A stretch of 64,000 bases of DNA from Mucilaginibacter_A sp041088075. GTDB taxonomy: Bacteria; Bacteroidota; Bacteroidia; Sphingobacteriales; Sphingobacteriaceae. Location of the stretch: the NCBI RefSeq assembly GCF_041088075.1, contig NZ_JBGCVY010000044.1, forward strand, positions 56,259 to 120,258, written 5' to 3'. This document shows, piece by piece, positions 35,643 through 44,156 of the stretch. The stretch's first letter is position 1. Each line of letters starts with the position of its first letter. A program made the translations under genes and the position numbers. The notes under the pieces were generated by a model. It was not told where the DNA came from, did no database searches, and was given only the letters and a program-made list of their open reading frames with translations.

Positions 35643-35647
35643 AATTG

Positions 35648-35714
35648 ATGATGCTTCTTTTATCACCTAAAAATTAGTGAGACTTTGATTTTTGGCCGAT
35701 AAAAGAAGCATCAT
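35648..35714. repeat. hairpin of two inverted dispersed elements
   Basis: ATGATGCTTCTTTTATC (35648-35664) pairs with GATAAAAGAAGCATCAT (35698-35714); a further G-T wobble extends the stem. It sits between convergent genes (blaR1-like and the MBL gene) and may act as a terminator for both. Confidence 0.85.
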
Positions 35715-35768
35715 TATAAAACAAACAAGAAGGATTTAATAATTAAATTGCAATCAATCAAAATATTA

Positions 35769-37109
35769 TCAAAACTCATTAACCGCATTTCCCAAATCAT
35801 AAACCGTTACATTTTGCGCAAGCTGGTTTTCCAAAATGCTGCTTCCGGCTGCGCTGCGGTAGCCACCGGCGCAATGCACTACAATTGGTTTTTCCGTTGG
35901 GATTTCATTTGCCCTTTCCCGAAGTTCGGGCAAAGGGATTTTTAAAGAATTTTGAAAGATGGGATGTTCTGCAACTTCGTTTGGGTTGCGGATGTCAACA
36001 ATCTGGTAATTTGAAGTTTCTTTTTTGAAGTTTTCTATATCCAGCAATGCTGTTTTTATCGCCCCAAAATTGGACACAAAAGCTGCTTTGATCAAAGTTT
36101 CATAGCCGATTTTTGCCGTCCGTTTGATCATTTTCTGTAAAACCGTTTCATTTTCGGCCGTCAGGTAAAATTTTTCTTCGGGAGAAATGATGCTGCCCAG
36201 CCAGGTTTCAAACTTACCATTTTCCATTAAATTGATAGAATATGGCAAATGTCCCGATTTAAATTGTGAGGCCGGCCGTGTATCAATGATAACTGTATTT
36301 TCTTCCAAGTTGATCAAATCTTCAGGTTTTAATAATTGAACTTTTTGGATGGACGAAGCCAAACCTGGCGCGCCTTTTTTGTTCAGTCCTACATCAAAAG
36401 AAAAATACTTGGGCACAAACGGCTGGTCTTCGATTAAAGCTTTTACAAATTGTTCTTCCGTCATTTTTTGTAGTGACCAATTGCTCTGCTTTTCTGCATA
36501 AATGGTGCTGCTGTTGGCATCGCTCAAAGCTTTTCCGCACAAAGTTCCGGCACCGTGTGCAGGATAAACCAGCACGTCATCAGCCAAAACCATTAATTTT
36601 TCTCGGAGGGAACGGTACATTTGTGCAGCCAGTTCTTCGCGTTTGGCGGTGATGTTTCCTGCGTTTTCCCGCAAATCCGGACGGCCGCAATCGCCGATAA
36701 ACAAAGTATCACCGGTAAAAACAGCATGGTCTTTTCCTTCGTGTTCTAAAATTACGCTGATGCTATCGGGTGAATGGCCGGGCGTGTTGATTGCTTTTAA
36801 TTTGATTTTTCCGAATGCAATTACGTCGCCGTCATCAAAAGTTTGGTGCGGATAAGCGGCATCTACCAACTTGGAACAATAAATCGTGGCACCCAAATTT
36901 TGGTGCAATTCTAAATGGCTGCTCACGAAATCGGCGTGTGGATGTGTTTCGATTACGCCGATAATTTTTGCTTCGTTGGCTTTTGCAAAATCAAGATAAG
37001 GCGCAATATCCCTGGCCGGGTCAATCAAGACAACTTGTTTTTCACAGTCGCTCAAAATCGCGTAAGCATAATGCGACAGGCTTTTATCTTCAAATTGTTC
37101 AATTTTCAT
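35769..37109 (-). CDS. MBL-fold hydrolase with rhodanese domains, persulfide dioxygenase-like
   Basis: A 446-residue protein. The N-terminal 240 residues are a metallo-beta-lactamase domain with THPHADFVSSHLEL near residue 57, FTGDTLFIGDCGRPDL near 140 and YPAHGAG near 190; two rhodanese domains follow, the last with VHCAGGYRSAAG, an active-site Cys loop. Such fusions oxidise or shuttle glutathione-type persulfides in sulfide detoxification. The MKIEQFEDKSLSHY start (37109) is chosen over 37142. Copies of TAAAAACAGCAT lie in the gene at 36047-36058 and 36716-36727. Confidence 0.85.
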   Translation of the reverse strand: MKIEQFEDKSLSHYAYAILSDCEKQVVLIDPARDIAPYLDFAKANEAKIIGVIETHPHADFVSSHLELHQNLGATIYCSKLVDAAYPHQTFDDGDVIAFGKIKLKAINTPGHSPDSISVILEHEGKDHAVFTGDTLFIGDCGRPDLRENAGNITAKREELAAQMYRSLREKLMVLADDVLVYPAHGAGTLCGKALSDANSSTIYAEKQSNWSLQKMTEEQFVKALIEDQPFVPKYFSFDVGLNKKGAPGLASSIQKVQLLKPEDLINLEENTVIIDTRPASQFKSGHLPYSINLMENGKFETWLGSIISPEEKFYLTAENETVLQKMIKRTAKIGYETLIKAAFVSNFGAIKTALLDIENFKKETSNYQIVDIRNPNEVAEHPIFQNSLKIPLPELRERANEIPTEKPIVVHCAGGYRSAAGSSILENQLAQNVTVYDLGNAVNEF

Positions 37110-37321
37110 AATTTGTTTTATTTCAGGTCCGATTGCTTTCATCTAATTTTCAGATGCTTCTTTTACCGTATAAAATTTGGTTGGAATAAAAACAGTATTT
37201 GCAGTAAAAGTAGGTTAAAGCCAACGTTTAAAAGTTATGCTGATGTCATTACAAAAAATCATTCCTTTGTTTAAATGTTGGTGCTTAAAATCCTGACAAC
37301 TTTTGCATAATTTTATTTCGC
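37110..37321. repeat. intergenic region with two dispersed 12-mers
   Basis: ATGCTTCTTTTA with AT-rich flank at 37154-37181 and TAAAAACAGTAT at 37187-37198, the two motif families only 21 bases apart. This is the divergent promoter region of the MBL gene and the 217-residue secreted protein. Confidence 0.6.
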
Positions 37322-37975
37322 ATGAAAACAAAACTTTTATTATTTCTTTGCCTGCTGGCAACAATCCCTGGTTTTGCCCAAATGGGCACTATTGATAAGC
37401 AAAACTTTAAAACGGTTGCGCTTTCTAAAGACCAGGCCGGCAATCTGATTATCAAAAAATGGGTGGTGCCGATCCGTTATAAAGTTTACACCGGAAAAGT
37501 AGCTTATTCTTCTACCGAAATTGATTCCATTTTCAGCCAGGTAAAAGCATTGACCAGTTTGGATATCGCTCCTGCAAAATCCGAAGATGAAGTTAATTTT
37601 TCTGTTTTTCTCGGTGGTAAAAACGATTTTGGCGCCCAGATACCTTCGGCTATTGCGCAGTCTTTCAGCCAGCTTGGCGGCACGTATTACAAGTTTAACG
37701 GAAAAGGGGAAATTTACCAGGCCATTGATTTGATTACCGTTCCCAATTTTTCAGACCAGCTTGCCGCACGCAGTGCCATCCGGAAAAGTATAATCAAGCT
37801 TTTTGGTTTTTTTACACCGCTGGAAAATTACCCGACCAGTGTTTTTTATTCACAAAACAACAATGTGGTGAAGTTTGATAGTTATGATATTTTCCTGATC
37901 CGTTTGCTTTACGGCCCGCGTTTTACGCCGGGCATGACGGCAGAACAACTGGACGAAGTGTTGGGAAAGATGTAG
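37322..37975 (+). CDS. secreted protein of unknown function
   Basis: A 217-residue protein with a signal peptide MKTKLLLFLCLLATIPGFAQ. The remainder is soluble and mixed alpha/beta (SEDEVNFSVFLGGKNDFGAQIPSA; IRKSIIKLFGFFTPLENYPTSVF). It has a loose resemblance to periplasmic DUF2927-type proteins, but I cannot assign a family. It is transcribed alone and ends before a dispersed element and a terminator. Confidence 0.6.
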   Translation: MKTKLLLFLCLLATIPGFAQMGTIDKQNFKTVALSKDQAGNLIIKKWVVPIRYKVYTGKVAYSSTEIDSIFSQVKALTSLDIAPAKSEDEVNFSVFLGGKNDFGAQIPSAIAQSFSQLGGTYYKFNGKGEIYQAIDLITVPNFSDQLAARSAIRKSIIKLFGFFTPLENYPTSVFYSQNNNVVKFDSYDIFLIRLLYGPRFTPGMTAEQLDEVLGKM

Positions 37976-38160
37976 AATTTATGCCGATAAAAGAAGCATC
38001 ACGATTTTTCAAAATCCAACAAAAAAAACGTCCCGCAATTTGCAGGACGTTTTTTTGTTCACCAATTTTTACCCGATAAAAGAAGCATTTAAGTTGAAAG
38101 AAGATTTTTCCCTTCAGTGGAAATGACAGCGCGGCAAATTTTTACCCGGTAAAAGAAGCA
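37976..38160. repeat. three dispersed 12-mers and a half GTCATTTC repeat
   Basis: TAAAAGAAGCAT copies at 37988-37999, 38077-38088 (full AT-rich flank from 38060) and 38149-38160. Between the last two lies half of the GTCATTTCGACC-family hairpin (38091-38129). The last copy abuts the stop codon of the convergent mlaD-like gene. Confidence 0.75.
38021..38056. terminator. bidirectional rho-independent terminator
   Basis: ACGTCC (38028-38033) pairs with GGACGT (38045-38050), with an inner GCAA/TTGC helix, flanked by an A run and a T run. It can end both convergent transcripts. Confidence 0.88.
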
Positions 38161-39165
38161 TCACTCGTTTGTAGTTGCTTTTGGTGTTGTGGCCGCCGCC
38201 GCTTCGGCTTTTTCTTTTTTCTTAAAAAATCCGCGGAGCAAAAAATTATGCTGCACGGCTTCCAAATCGTCGTTCAGTTTTTGAGAGCTTTGCTCCAAAT
38301 TGCCCATTGTGGTTTTAACCTGGTTGGCCGTTTTGGCATCGTTCAGCAACAAACCCATTGCGTTGTCGGTACTGTTTAATTTGTTGCTGGCTTTGGTCAG
38401 GTTTTCGGTGATTGCCGAAGCGTTTCCGGCCGTTTTTTGCAGTTGATTGGCTGTTGCCTGCAGTTTGTTAAACACGGTTGTATCGGTCATTACTTTATCT
38501 GCCAAACCACCTTTCGTGTTCAATTTTGCTGTAAACACGCCTAACTGTCCGGCCAATTTTGCCGAAGTACGCGTTGTTTTTTGCAAATTGTTAACGATGG
38601 CGCGAAAACTCATCGCCAAACTCGAATCGGCCAATAAGGCACCTGCAGTCCCTTTTCCTTTTACAATATCTGTACTTAATTTTTTAAAGTTTGTGGTAAT
38701 CCCGATCAAATTTTCATTGTTTTGCTGAAAAGTTTTCATGATGTCATCGGTAGAAAGCTCTTTTTGCACCTGTAAAATATCGCCGTCTTCAATTTCCGGC
38801 ATTTTCGGGTTTCCGCCAAAAAGCACAATGATTTTGTTTCCGATCAAACCATCAGAACTTAATTTTGCACTTGCATCTTTCCGAATGTATTGCTGCGCCG
38901 ATTGCTCAATGCTCATATTTACCTCAACCTGAGAGCGGCCATAAAATTTGATGGTTTTTACCGTGCCGATCTTCACGCCCGAAAACCAAACATTGTTGCC
39001 TGGTTTTAAACCGCCGATATCGTTAAAAACGGCATTGATACGCAGCGATTTCACAAAGGATTTTTGCTGGCCGCCCAACGTAAATATGCCTACGATAAAA
39101 ATAACCAGGCCAAAAAATATAAATAAGCCTACCAATATGTTTCGTTTAGTTTCTGCTGTTTGCAT
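38161..39165 (-). CDS. MlaD-like MCE-domain lipid transport protein
   Basis: A 334-residue substrate-binding component of a phospholipid ABC transporter. One N-terminal membrane helix (ILVGLFIFFGLVIFIVGIFTL) anchors it, then the MCE domain at about residues 40-120 (FNDIGGLKPGNNVWFSGVKIGTVKTI). The rest is a long helical region with repeated Asn/Lys/Thr segments (LQKTAGNASAITENLTKASNKL). It is the last gene of a permease-ATPase-MCE operon on the minus strand. Such systems move lipids between the two membranes. Confidence 0.88.
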   Translation of the reverse strand: MQTAETKRNILVGLFIFFGLVIFIVGIFTLGGQQKSFVKSLRINAVFNDIGGLKPGNNVWFSGVKIGTVKTIKFYGRSQVEVNMSIEQSAQQYIRKDASAKLSSDGLIGNKIIVLFGGNPKMPEIEDGDILQVQKELSTDDIMKTFQQNNENLIGITTNFKKLSTDIVKGKGTAGALLADSSLAMSFRAIVNNLQKTTRTSAKLAGQLGVFTAKLNTKGGLADKVMTDTTVFNKLQATANQLQKTAGNASAITENLTKASNKLNSTDNAMGLLLNDAKTANQVKTTMGNLEQSSQKLNDDLEAVQHNFLLRGFFKKKEKAEAAAATTPKATTNE

Positions 39166-39168
39166 AAT

Positions 39169-39942
39169 TTATTGGATAAAATTGTAATTGTAAAATGTTT
39201 TCACGCGTTCGTCATTGGTGTTAAAAACTTCTTCGAAAGTGCCGGTACGCTCAAATTTGCCATCAAGCAGCATGGCTACGCGGTCGCCGGTTTCTTTGGC
39301 GCAGGTTAAATCGTGTGTAATGATGATGGAAGAAGTGTGGTAGTTTTTTTGCACTTCGTTTATCAGGTGGTTTATTTCGATGCAGGTAATTGGGTCGAGG
39401 CCGGCCGTAGGTTCGTCATACAACATAATTTCGGGTTTCAAAATCAACGTACGCGCAATACCGATCCGTTTGCGCTGCCCGCCCGAAAGTTCGGAAGGCA
39501 TTTGGTTGATGGTTTGCAGCAGGCCAACCGCGTCCAGTACGCTTTCTACCTCTTTGTTTACTTCGGCTTTGGTTAAGTTCCGCTGGTTGCGCACCAAGGG
39601 AAATTCCAGATTTCCGCGCACCGTCATGCTATCGTACAAAGCACTGTTTTGAAAAGAAAAACCGATGCGCAAACGAAGTTGCTCCAGTTCTTTTGAGTTC
39701 AGGCTGTTTACATCTTCGCCCAATACAATTACTTTTCCTGCATCCGGTTTTAGCAAGCCCGAAATAATTTTGATCAACACGGATTTCCCGGTGCCGGAAC
39801 GGCCTAAAACCACCACGTTTTCGCCCTGGTAAACTTCCAGGTCTATCCCGCGCAGCACCTCATAATCACCAAAAGATTTCTCCAACCCTTTAATGTCAAT
39901 TACCGCTTTGCTTCTGTCAATCTCTACTTTTTGCTTTTCCAT
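39169..39942 (-). CDS. MlaF-like ABC transporter ATPase
   Basis: A 257-residue ATPase. Walker A GRSGTGKSVLIKII near residue 50, signature LSGGQRKRIGIARTL near 145, Walker B IMLYDEPTAGLDP near 170 and the switch histidine in IIITHDLTC. Its gene lies between the permease (11 bases upstream) and the MCE gene (3 bases downstream). The family energises phospholipid transport at the inner membrane. Confidence 0.93.
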   Translation of the reverse strand: MEKQKVEIDRSKAVIDIKGLEKSFGDYEVLRGIDLEVYQGENVVVLGRSGTGKSVLIKIISGLLKPDAGKVIVLGEDVNSLNSKELEQLRLRIGFSFQNSALYDSMTVRGNLEFPLVRNQRNLTKAEVNKEVESVLDAVGLLQTINQMPSELSGGQRKRIGIARTLILKPEIMLYDEPTAGLDPITCIEINHLINEVQKNYHTSSIIITHDLTCAKETGDRVAMLLDGKFERTGTFEEVFNTNDERVKTFYNYNFIQ

Positions 39943-39953
39943 TTCTTTTCGAC

Positions 39954-40769
39954 TTAAACCCGGAAAAAGCCGGAAATTTGTACAATTACAATTTCTTCCA
40001 CAAAAACCAAAAACATGCCCATAACCACAGCCGAGTTTGCGGCTTTGCCAACGCCTTCTGTGCCTTTCGACGAGTTATAGCCCTGATAGCAGCCCACCAT
40101 CCCGATGGTAAAACCAAAAACGATGGATTTGATCAGCGAGGTATTAAAATCCAAAAAAGAAATAGGTTCAAAAGCATCTTGGAAAAAAGCGCTGAAACTC
40201 GTCCCTTCGTTTTGACTAACGTTTAAATAAGCGCCCAACATTGAAACGAAAGCTGTGTACATCACCAAAATTGGAATGCTAACGGTTGTGGCCAAAACCC
40301 GCATACAAACCAAAAATTTAAAGGGTTTGGTGGCCGATACTTCCATCGCATCAATCTGTTCGGTTACTTTCATGGAAGCCAGTTCGGCACCAATACTCGA
40401 ACCTATTTTTCCGGCACCAATTAAAGCGGTAACCAAAGGCGCCAAAGCGCGGAAAATAGCAATAGAAACCAGCGAAGGCAGCCAGGAAGTTGCGCCAAAC
40501 TCAGACAAAGAAGGCCTCGATTGCTTGGTAAAAACGATGCCGGTGATAAAACCAGTCAGCGTAATCAAGGGAAACGAACGGTAGCCAACTTCGTAACATT
40601 GGCGTATAAACTCTTTAAACTCGTAAGGCGGCAAAAAAGCTTCTTTAAAAAAACGAAGTATAAAACGGTAAACGTTGTATATATCTTCAAAAAACACAGA
40701 AACACGTTGCCACAAGTTTGGCTTTACGGTTTCGGGTTCTTCTAATGTAGTGCTGTTGTCAAGCTTCAT
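39954..40769 (-). CDS. MlaE-like ABC transporter permease
   Basis: A 271-residue permease of the MlaE/YrbE family. It has about five membrane helices after an N-terminal amphipathic region, the conserved core GAGKIGSSIGAELASMKVTEQIDAMEV near residues 120-150, and VVMGMFLVFVEEIVIVQI at the end. First gene of the operon. A palindromic site at 40904-40921 lies 135 bases upstream and matches the one before the efflux operon. Confidence 0.93.
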   Translation of the reverse strand: MKLDNSTTLEEPETVKPNLWQRVSVFFEDIYNVYRFILRFFKEAFLPPYEFKEFIRQCYEVGYRSFPLITLTGFITGIVFTKQSRPSLSEFGATSWLPSLVSIAIFRALAPLVTALIGAGKIGSSIGAELASMKVTEQIDAMEVSATKPFKFLVCMRVLATTVSIPILVMYTAFVSMLGAYLNVSQNEGTSFSAFFQDAFEPISFLDFNTSLIKSIVFGFTIGMVGCYQGYNSSKGTEGVGKAANSAVVMGMFLVFVEEIVIVQISGFFRV

Positions 40770-41116
40770 TCAAATGGTTCAAAAATTTTGGCTGCCCTTT
40801 TCGATTGTACATTTAGCATAAACTGCTTGTTATTAGCTAAAAGCTTAAACCTTAATTTGTTTTAAACAATAATGTTTGACCAAAGATAGAAAGAATTAAA
40901 GAAGTTAATCGTTTGATTAACTAATTAGACGTTTGCGTGATAAAGCAACTTAACCTTGCCCGGCCCGATGCTTCTTTTACCGGCAAAAATTTGGTGCGAG
41001 GTTTTGAAACATAAATAAAAGCGCGGTGTTGCACCTGTGTTTGAACTTTTGGTGTGAAAATTGTTCATCACCTCAACATAACAACAAAAAAATTACTTAA
41101 CCTTAAAATTTAACCC
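40770..41116. other. divergent intergenic region
   Basis: This holds the shared palindromic operator (40904-40921), one ATGCTTCTTTTA copy with AT-rich flank (40968-40996) and the presumed promoters of mlaE and the YtxH gene. Nothing else is recognisable. Confidence 0.5.
40904..40921. promoter_or_regulatory. palindromic operator upstream of the Mla-like operon
   Basis: Arms GTTAATC and GATTAAC around a 4-bp centre GTTT. Fifteen of 18 bases match the site at 3923-3940, and both continue with TA. This suggests one regulator for lipid transport and efflux. Confidence 0.6.
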
Positions 41117-41449
41117 ATGAAAAGTGAATCAAAATTAATTGCCGGAATCCTGATTGGCGTAGCAGCCGGTGTTTTGGCCGGAATTTTATTAGCGCCGCAA
41201 AGCGGAGAAGACACACAGGAAGCCGTTGCCGATGCAGCTTCTGATTTCAGCGACAAATTCAAAGATAAATTTACAGATTTGGTAGATGAAGCCGAAGGTT
41301 TAAAAGAATCTTTGACTGATAAATTGTCTTCTAAACTGGATCAACTGATTAGTTTGGTTTCTGCCAAAACCGGCGATGCCAAAGATTGGGCAGAAGATAA
41401 AGCAAGTGAAGCAAAAGATAAAGCTTCTGATTTAAAAAGCAAGTTATAA
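41117..41449 (+). CDS. YtxH-domain protein
   Basis: A 110-residue protein. One N-terminal membrane helix (LIAGILIGVAAGVLAGILLAP) with the glycine-rich YtxH pattern is followed by GEDTQEAVADAASDF and then a long charged helix with repeated Ala/Lys/Asp (AKDWAEDKASEAKDKASDLK). YtxH proteins are linked to general stress; a molecular role is unknown. It is alone on the plus strand. Confidence 0.85.
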   Translation: MKSESKLIAGILIGVAAGVLAGILLAPQSGEDTQEAVADAASDFSDKFKDKFTDLVDEAEGLKESLTDKLSSKLDQLISLVSAKTGDAKDWAEDKASEAKDKASDLKSKL

Positions 41450-41460
41450 GATTAGTTGCG

Positions 41461-41590
41461 GGTTTTCAGTTGCCGGTTGTAAGTTCTGGTTTTTATTGCA
41501 AGCGTCATGCTTCTTTTATCGGCATAAAATTTATATGATAAAAGAAGCATGTTGTTTATGTATCGAACATAGAACCGGCAACTGAAAACC
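41461..41590. repeat. nested inverted repeats between convergent genes
   Basis: An outer perfect 18-bp pair (41461-41478 and 41573-41590, containing CAGTTGCCGG and its complement) encloses an inner pair of dispersed elements, ATGCTTCTTTTATC (41507-41520) and GATAAAAGAAGCAT (41537-41550). The whole can form one long interrupted hairpin between ytxH and cysM, suitable as a shared terminator. Confidence 0.85.
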
Positions 41591-41600
41591 GGCAACCAAA

Positions 41601-42473
41601 TCACCCAAACAAATCACTGCTTAAATAGCGGTCGCCACGGTCGCAGGCGATAAAAACGATCAAACCGCTTTTTAGTTCCTGCGCTATTTTTAGCGCAACG
41701 GTTAATGCACCGCCGCTGCTCATGCCGGCAAAAATCCCTTCTGTTTTGGCCATTTTCCGTGTCATTGCGGTGGCATCAGCTTGGGAAACATCAACAATCC
41801 GGTCAACACGTTTGGCATCAAAAATTTCGGGCAGGTAAGTCGCAGGCCAACGACGAATGCCGGGAATAGAAGATTCTTCTGTTGGCTGGCAACCGATAAT
41901 TTGTATGTCAGGGTTTTGCTCTTTCAAAAACATTGAATTTCCCATGATGCTGCCGGTGGTGCCCATCGCGCTTACAAAGTGCGTGATTTTGCCGTTGGTA
42001 TCGCGCCAGATTTCAGGTCCGGTGGTTTTATAATGCGCCAGATAATTATCCGGGTTAGAGAACTGGTTCATCAAAAAATAATCGCCTTGCGCTGCTTTTT
42101 CTACGGCATAATCGCGACATTTTTCAATCCCTTCCAGCAACGTAACTTTCGCGCCAAAAGCTTCCATCGTTAAAACGCGCTCTTTGGTAGAGTTGGAGGG
42201 AAGCACGATCTCGATTTCCAGATCAAACAAACGGGCAATCATGGCCAAAGCAATGCCGGTATTTCCGCTTGTTGCCTCAATTAATTTGGTTCCCGCTTTT
42301 ATTTCGCCGCGCTCTAAAGCGCTTTTAATCATGTTTAAAGCAGCGCGGTCTTTCACGCTTCCGCCAGGGTTATTCCCTTCCAATTTTGCAAAAACCTGAA
42401 CATTTGGGTTTGGGTTGAGCCTGGTAATTTCAACCAAAGGCGTATTTCCGATCAAATCAATAATTCCGGCCAT
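41601..42473 (-). CDS. cysM: cysteine synthase (O-acetylserine sulfhydrylase), CysM type
   Basis: A 290-residue PLP enzyme making cysteine from O-acetylserine and sulfide. NTPLVEITRL near residue 10, the PLP lysine in GGSVKDRAALNMI near 41, EATSGNTGIALA near 66 and SAMGTTGSIMG near 168 are present. The shorter length and sequence suit the CysM group. It lies 18 bases after cysE; that gap is filled by a dispersed element whose end touches the cysM start region. Confidence 0.93.
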   Translation of the reverse strand: MAGIIDLIGNTPLVEITRLNPNPNVQVFAKLEGNNPGGSVKDRAALNMIKSALERGEIKAGTKLIEATSGNTGIALAMIARLFDLEIEIVLPSNSTKERVLTMEAFGAKVTLLEGIEKCRDYAVEKAAQGDYFLMNQFSNPDNYLAHYKTTGPEIWRDTNGKITHFVSAMGTTGSIMGNSMFLKEQNPDIQIIGCQPTEESSIPGIRRWPATYLPEIFDAKRVDRIVDVSQADATAMTRKMAKTEGIFAGMSSGGALTVALKIAQELKSGLIVFIACDRGDRYLSSDLFG

Positions 42474-42474
42474 A

Positions 42475-42486
42475 ATGCTTCTTTTA
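42475..42486. repeat. dispersed element filling the cysE-cysM gap
   Basis: ATGCTTCTTTTATCG lies between the cysE stop (42492) and the cysM start (42473), so on the coding strand TAAAAGAAGCAT is placed two bases before the ATG, where a ribosome binding site would be. Confidence 0.85.
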
Positions 42487-42491
42487 TCGTA

Positions 42492-43304
42492 TTAAATTGT
42501 GGTTTGTGCCACCGTAATGCTGGGTTTATGGTAAACCACCGAGCCTGGCGGAACACTTTTGGTGAGCCAAACGTTGCCGCCAATAATGCTGTTTTTGCCA
42601 ATAACGGTATCGCCGCCCAAAATGGTGGCGCCCGAATAAATCACCACGCCGTCTTCTATCGTTGGATGCCGTTTTACATCGGCCATACTTTTATCCACAC
42701 TTAAAGCGCCCAACGTTACGCCTTGGTATAGTTTAATGTTATTGCCCAGGATGCAAGTTTCGCCAATGACAATTCCGGTTCCGTGGTCAATGTGCAAGTA
42801 TTCGCCGATAATTGCACCGGGATGGATGTCAATTCCTGTTCTTGCATGAACATATTCAGTCAAAATCCTCGGTAGCAGCGGCACATTCAGTTGCAACAAA
42901 GCGTGGGCAATGCGGTAAAAAGAAACGGCCGTAAAACCAGGATAACTTCGGATGACTTCAAAACGGCTTCTGGCTGCCGGGTCGTTGTTAAAAATGGCTT
43001 CGATATCGGTATTTAAAACACGGTAAAGTTCGGGAACGGTATCAAAAAAAGCAGCCGCAATTTGCCGGTTATCGCAATCCTGGCAGGCGCCGGTTGCTTC
43101 CATCATTTTAAAAAGCTGCTTTTGGGATGCGGCAACTGCTTCTTTTAAGGCATCAATATCGGTAAAAGTACGTTCGGATTTTTCGGGGAACAGCAAGCCG
43201 ATCAGTTGCAAGGCCCATTCGGCAATTTCCTGGTTGGAAGGAACAATATCCGTCCCTTGCCTTTGCTCAAATAAATGCTGGTAAAATTGCTGCTCCATAA
43301 ACAT
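42492..43304 (-). CDS. cysE: serine O-acetyltransferase
   Basis: A 270-residue acetyltransferase that makes O-acetylserine from serine and acetyl-CoA. The C-terminal left-handed beta-helix shows hexapeptide repeats (IDIHPGAIIG, HIDHGTGIVIGE, IKLYQGVTLGA, ILGGDTVIGKNSIIGGNVWL), and the catalytic HIDHGTG is intact. The N-terminal helical domain is longer than that of short EpsC enzymes. ATG codons at 43304 and 43298 are both possible. It is followed by cysM, so the operon covers both steps of cysteine synthesis. A segment near 43139 encoding LKEAVAA resembles the dispersed element but fits the protein family. Confidence 0.93.
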   Translation of the reverse strand: MFMEQQFYQHLFEQRQGTDIVPSNQEIAEWALQLIGLLFPEKSERTFTDIDALKEAVAASQKQLFKMMEATGACQDCDNRQIAAAFFDTVPELYRVLNTDIEAIFNNDPAARSRFEVIRSYPGFTAVSFYRIAHALLQLNVPLLPRILTEYVHARTGIDIHPGAIIGEYLHIDHGTGIVIGETCILGNNIKLYQGVTLGALSVDKSMADVKRHPTIEDGVVIYSGATILGGDTVIGKNSIIGGNVWLTKSVPPGSVVYHKPSITVAQTTI

Positions 43305-43422
43305 ACTTTAGCTGATCAGGCTATAAGATTTAAATATGCAATTGTAGGAAATTGTATTTGATCTGATTGTAATTTAAAAAATTTGAGCGGGCAGCAACAG
43401 ATCAAACCTCAGCAGAAAATAG

Positions 43423-44148
43423 TTAGTTTAAAGCAGAAGTATTGCCAGCCAGTTCCGGAGCGACAACACTAATGGCCTGAAGCAAAACTTCGTAAGGGCG
43501 ATAACCTGTTAAAATAACGCCGGTTTGTCCTGGTTTATGAATGGTTAAAGTAGGAAAACGGCCAATACGGTTATAACGGACGTTTTGCAGGTCATTTCTA
43601 AATAATTGCAGGCTTTTTTCGCCGCTGATATCTTCTAAAAACTGATTGTAATTTAAAAGATCGGGATTTATCTCAGAAAAATTTCGGGCAATTGCTGCCA
43701 ATACTTCGGGCTTTGCAATGTTTTGTTTGTTTGTCATTACGGCTTCCCGCAGCTTGTACAAATATTTTTCGCCTGCTGCTTTGGATTGCATTTCGGCACT
43801 TTTTACGGCAATACAGGCAGGATAAGAGGAAGTTGGCGGATCTTCTGCCCAAATGGCAGGATCAATTATCGTTTGTGTAACCTGGCCTGCCTCCATCCAC
43901 AACGGCCCTAATTGGCCTGGCCGGTTGATGGAATTCATCGGATCCTGATAATTTTGCCAATTTGGTATCAGTCCTCCCATAAAATAGGAGTAAGTGATAT
44001 AATCTTTAAATTCATGCAGTAACTTTTGCCAATGCGGTTCTAATGCCCAGCTCCAGCAACAAAGCGGATCGGTGTAGTATTCTATAACTATCCGATCTGC
44101 TTCTTTTACCGGCAAAAAATTATTTTTTTGTTCTGCTTGATTTAACAT
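43423..44148 (-). CDS. DsbA-like thioredoxin-fold protein (FrnE/SpxH group)
   Basis: A 241-residue soluble protein. The start VIEYYTDPLCCWSWALEPHW carries a CCWS motif in place of CxxC, followed by the helical insertion typical of the FrnE/YjbH group and the thioredoxin-fold return RYNRIGRFPTLTIHKPG. Members act in oxidative stress responses or as ClpXP adaptors; the second cysteine position is shifted here, so disulfide activity is uncertain. A near copy of the dispersed 12-mer (CTGCTTCTTTTA, 44110-region) is read as VKEAD near residue 15. It lies eight bases after the Mn-catalase gene and is probably co-transcribed with it. Confidence 0.78.
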   Translation of the reverse strand: MLNQAEQKNNFLPVKEADRIVIEYYTDPLCCWSWALEPHWQKLLHEFKDYITYSYFMGGLIPNWQNYQDPMNSINRPGQLGPLWMEAGQVTQTIIDPAIWAEDPPTSSYPACIAVKSAEMQSKAAGEKYLYKLREAVMTNKQNIAKPEVLAAIARNFSEINPDLLNYNQFLEDISGEKSLQLFRNDLQNVRYNRIGRFPTLTIHKPGQTGVILTGYRPYEVLLQAISVVAPELAGNTSALN

Positions 44149-44156
44149 GAACAAAA

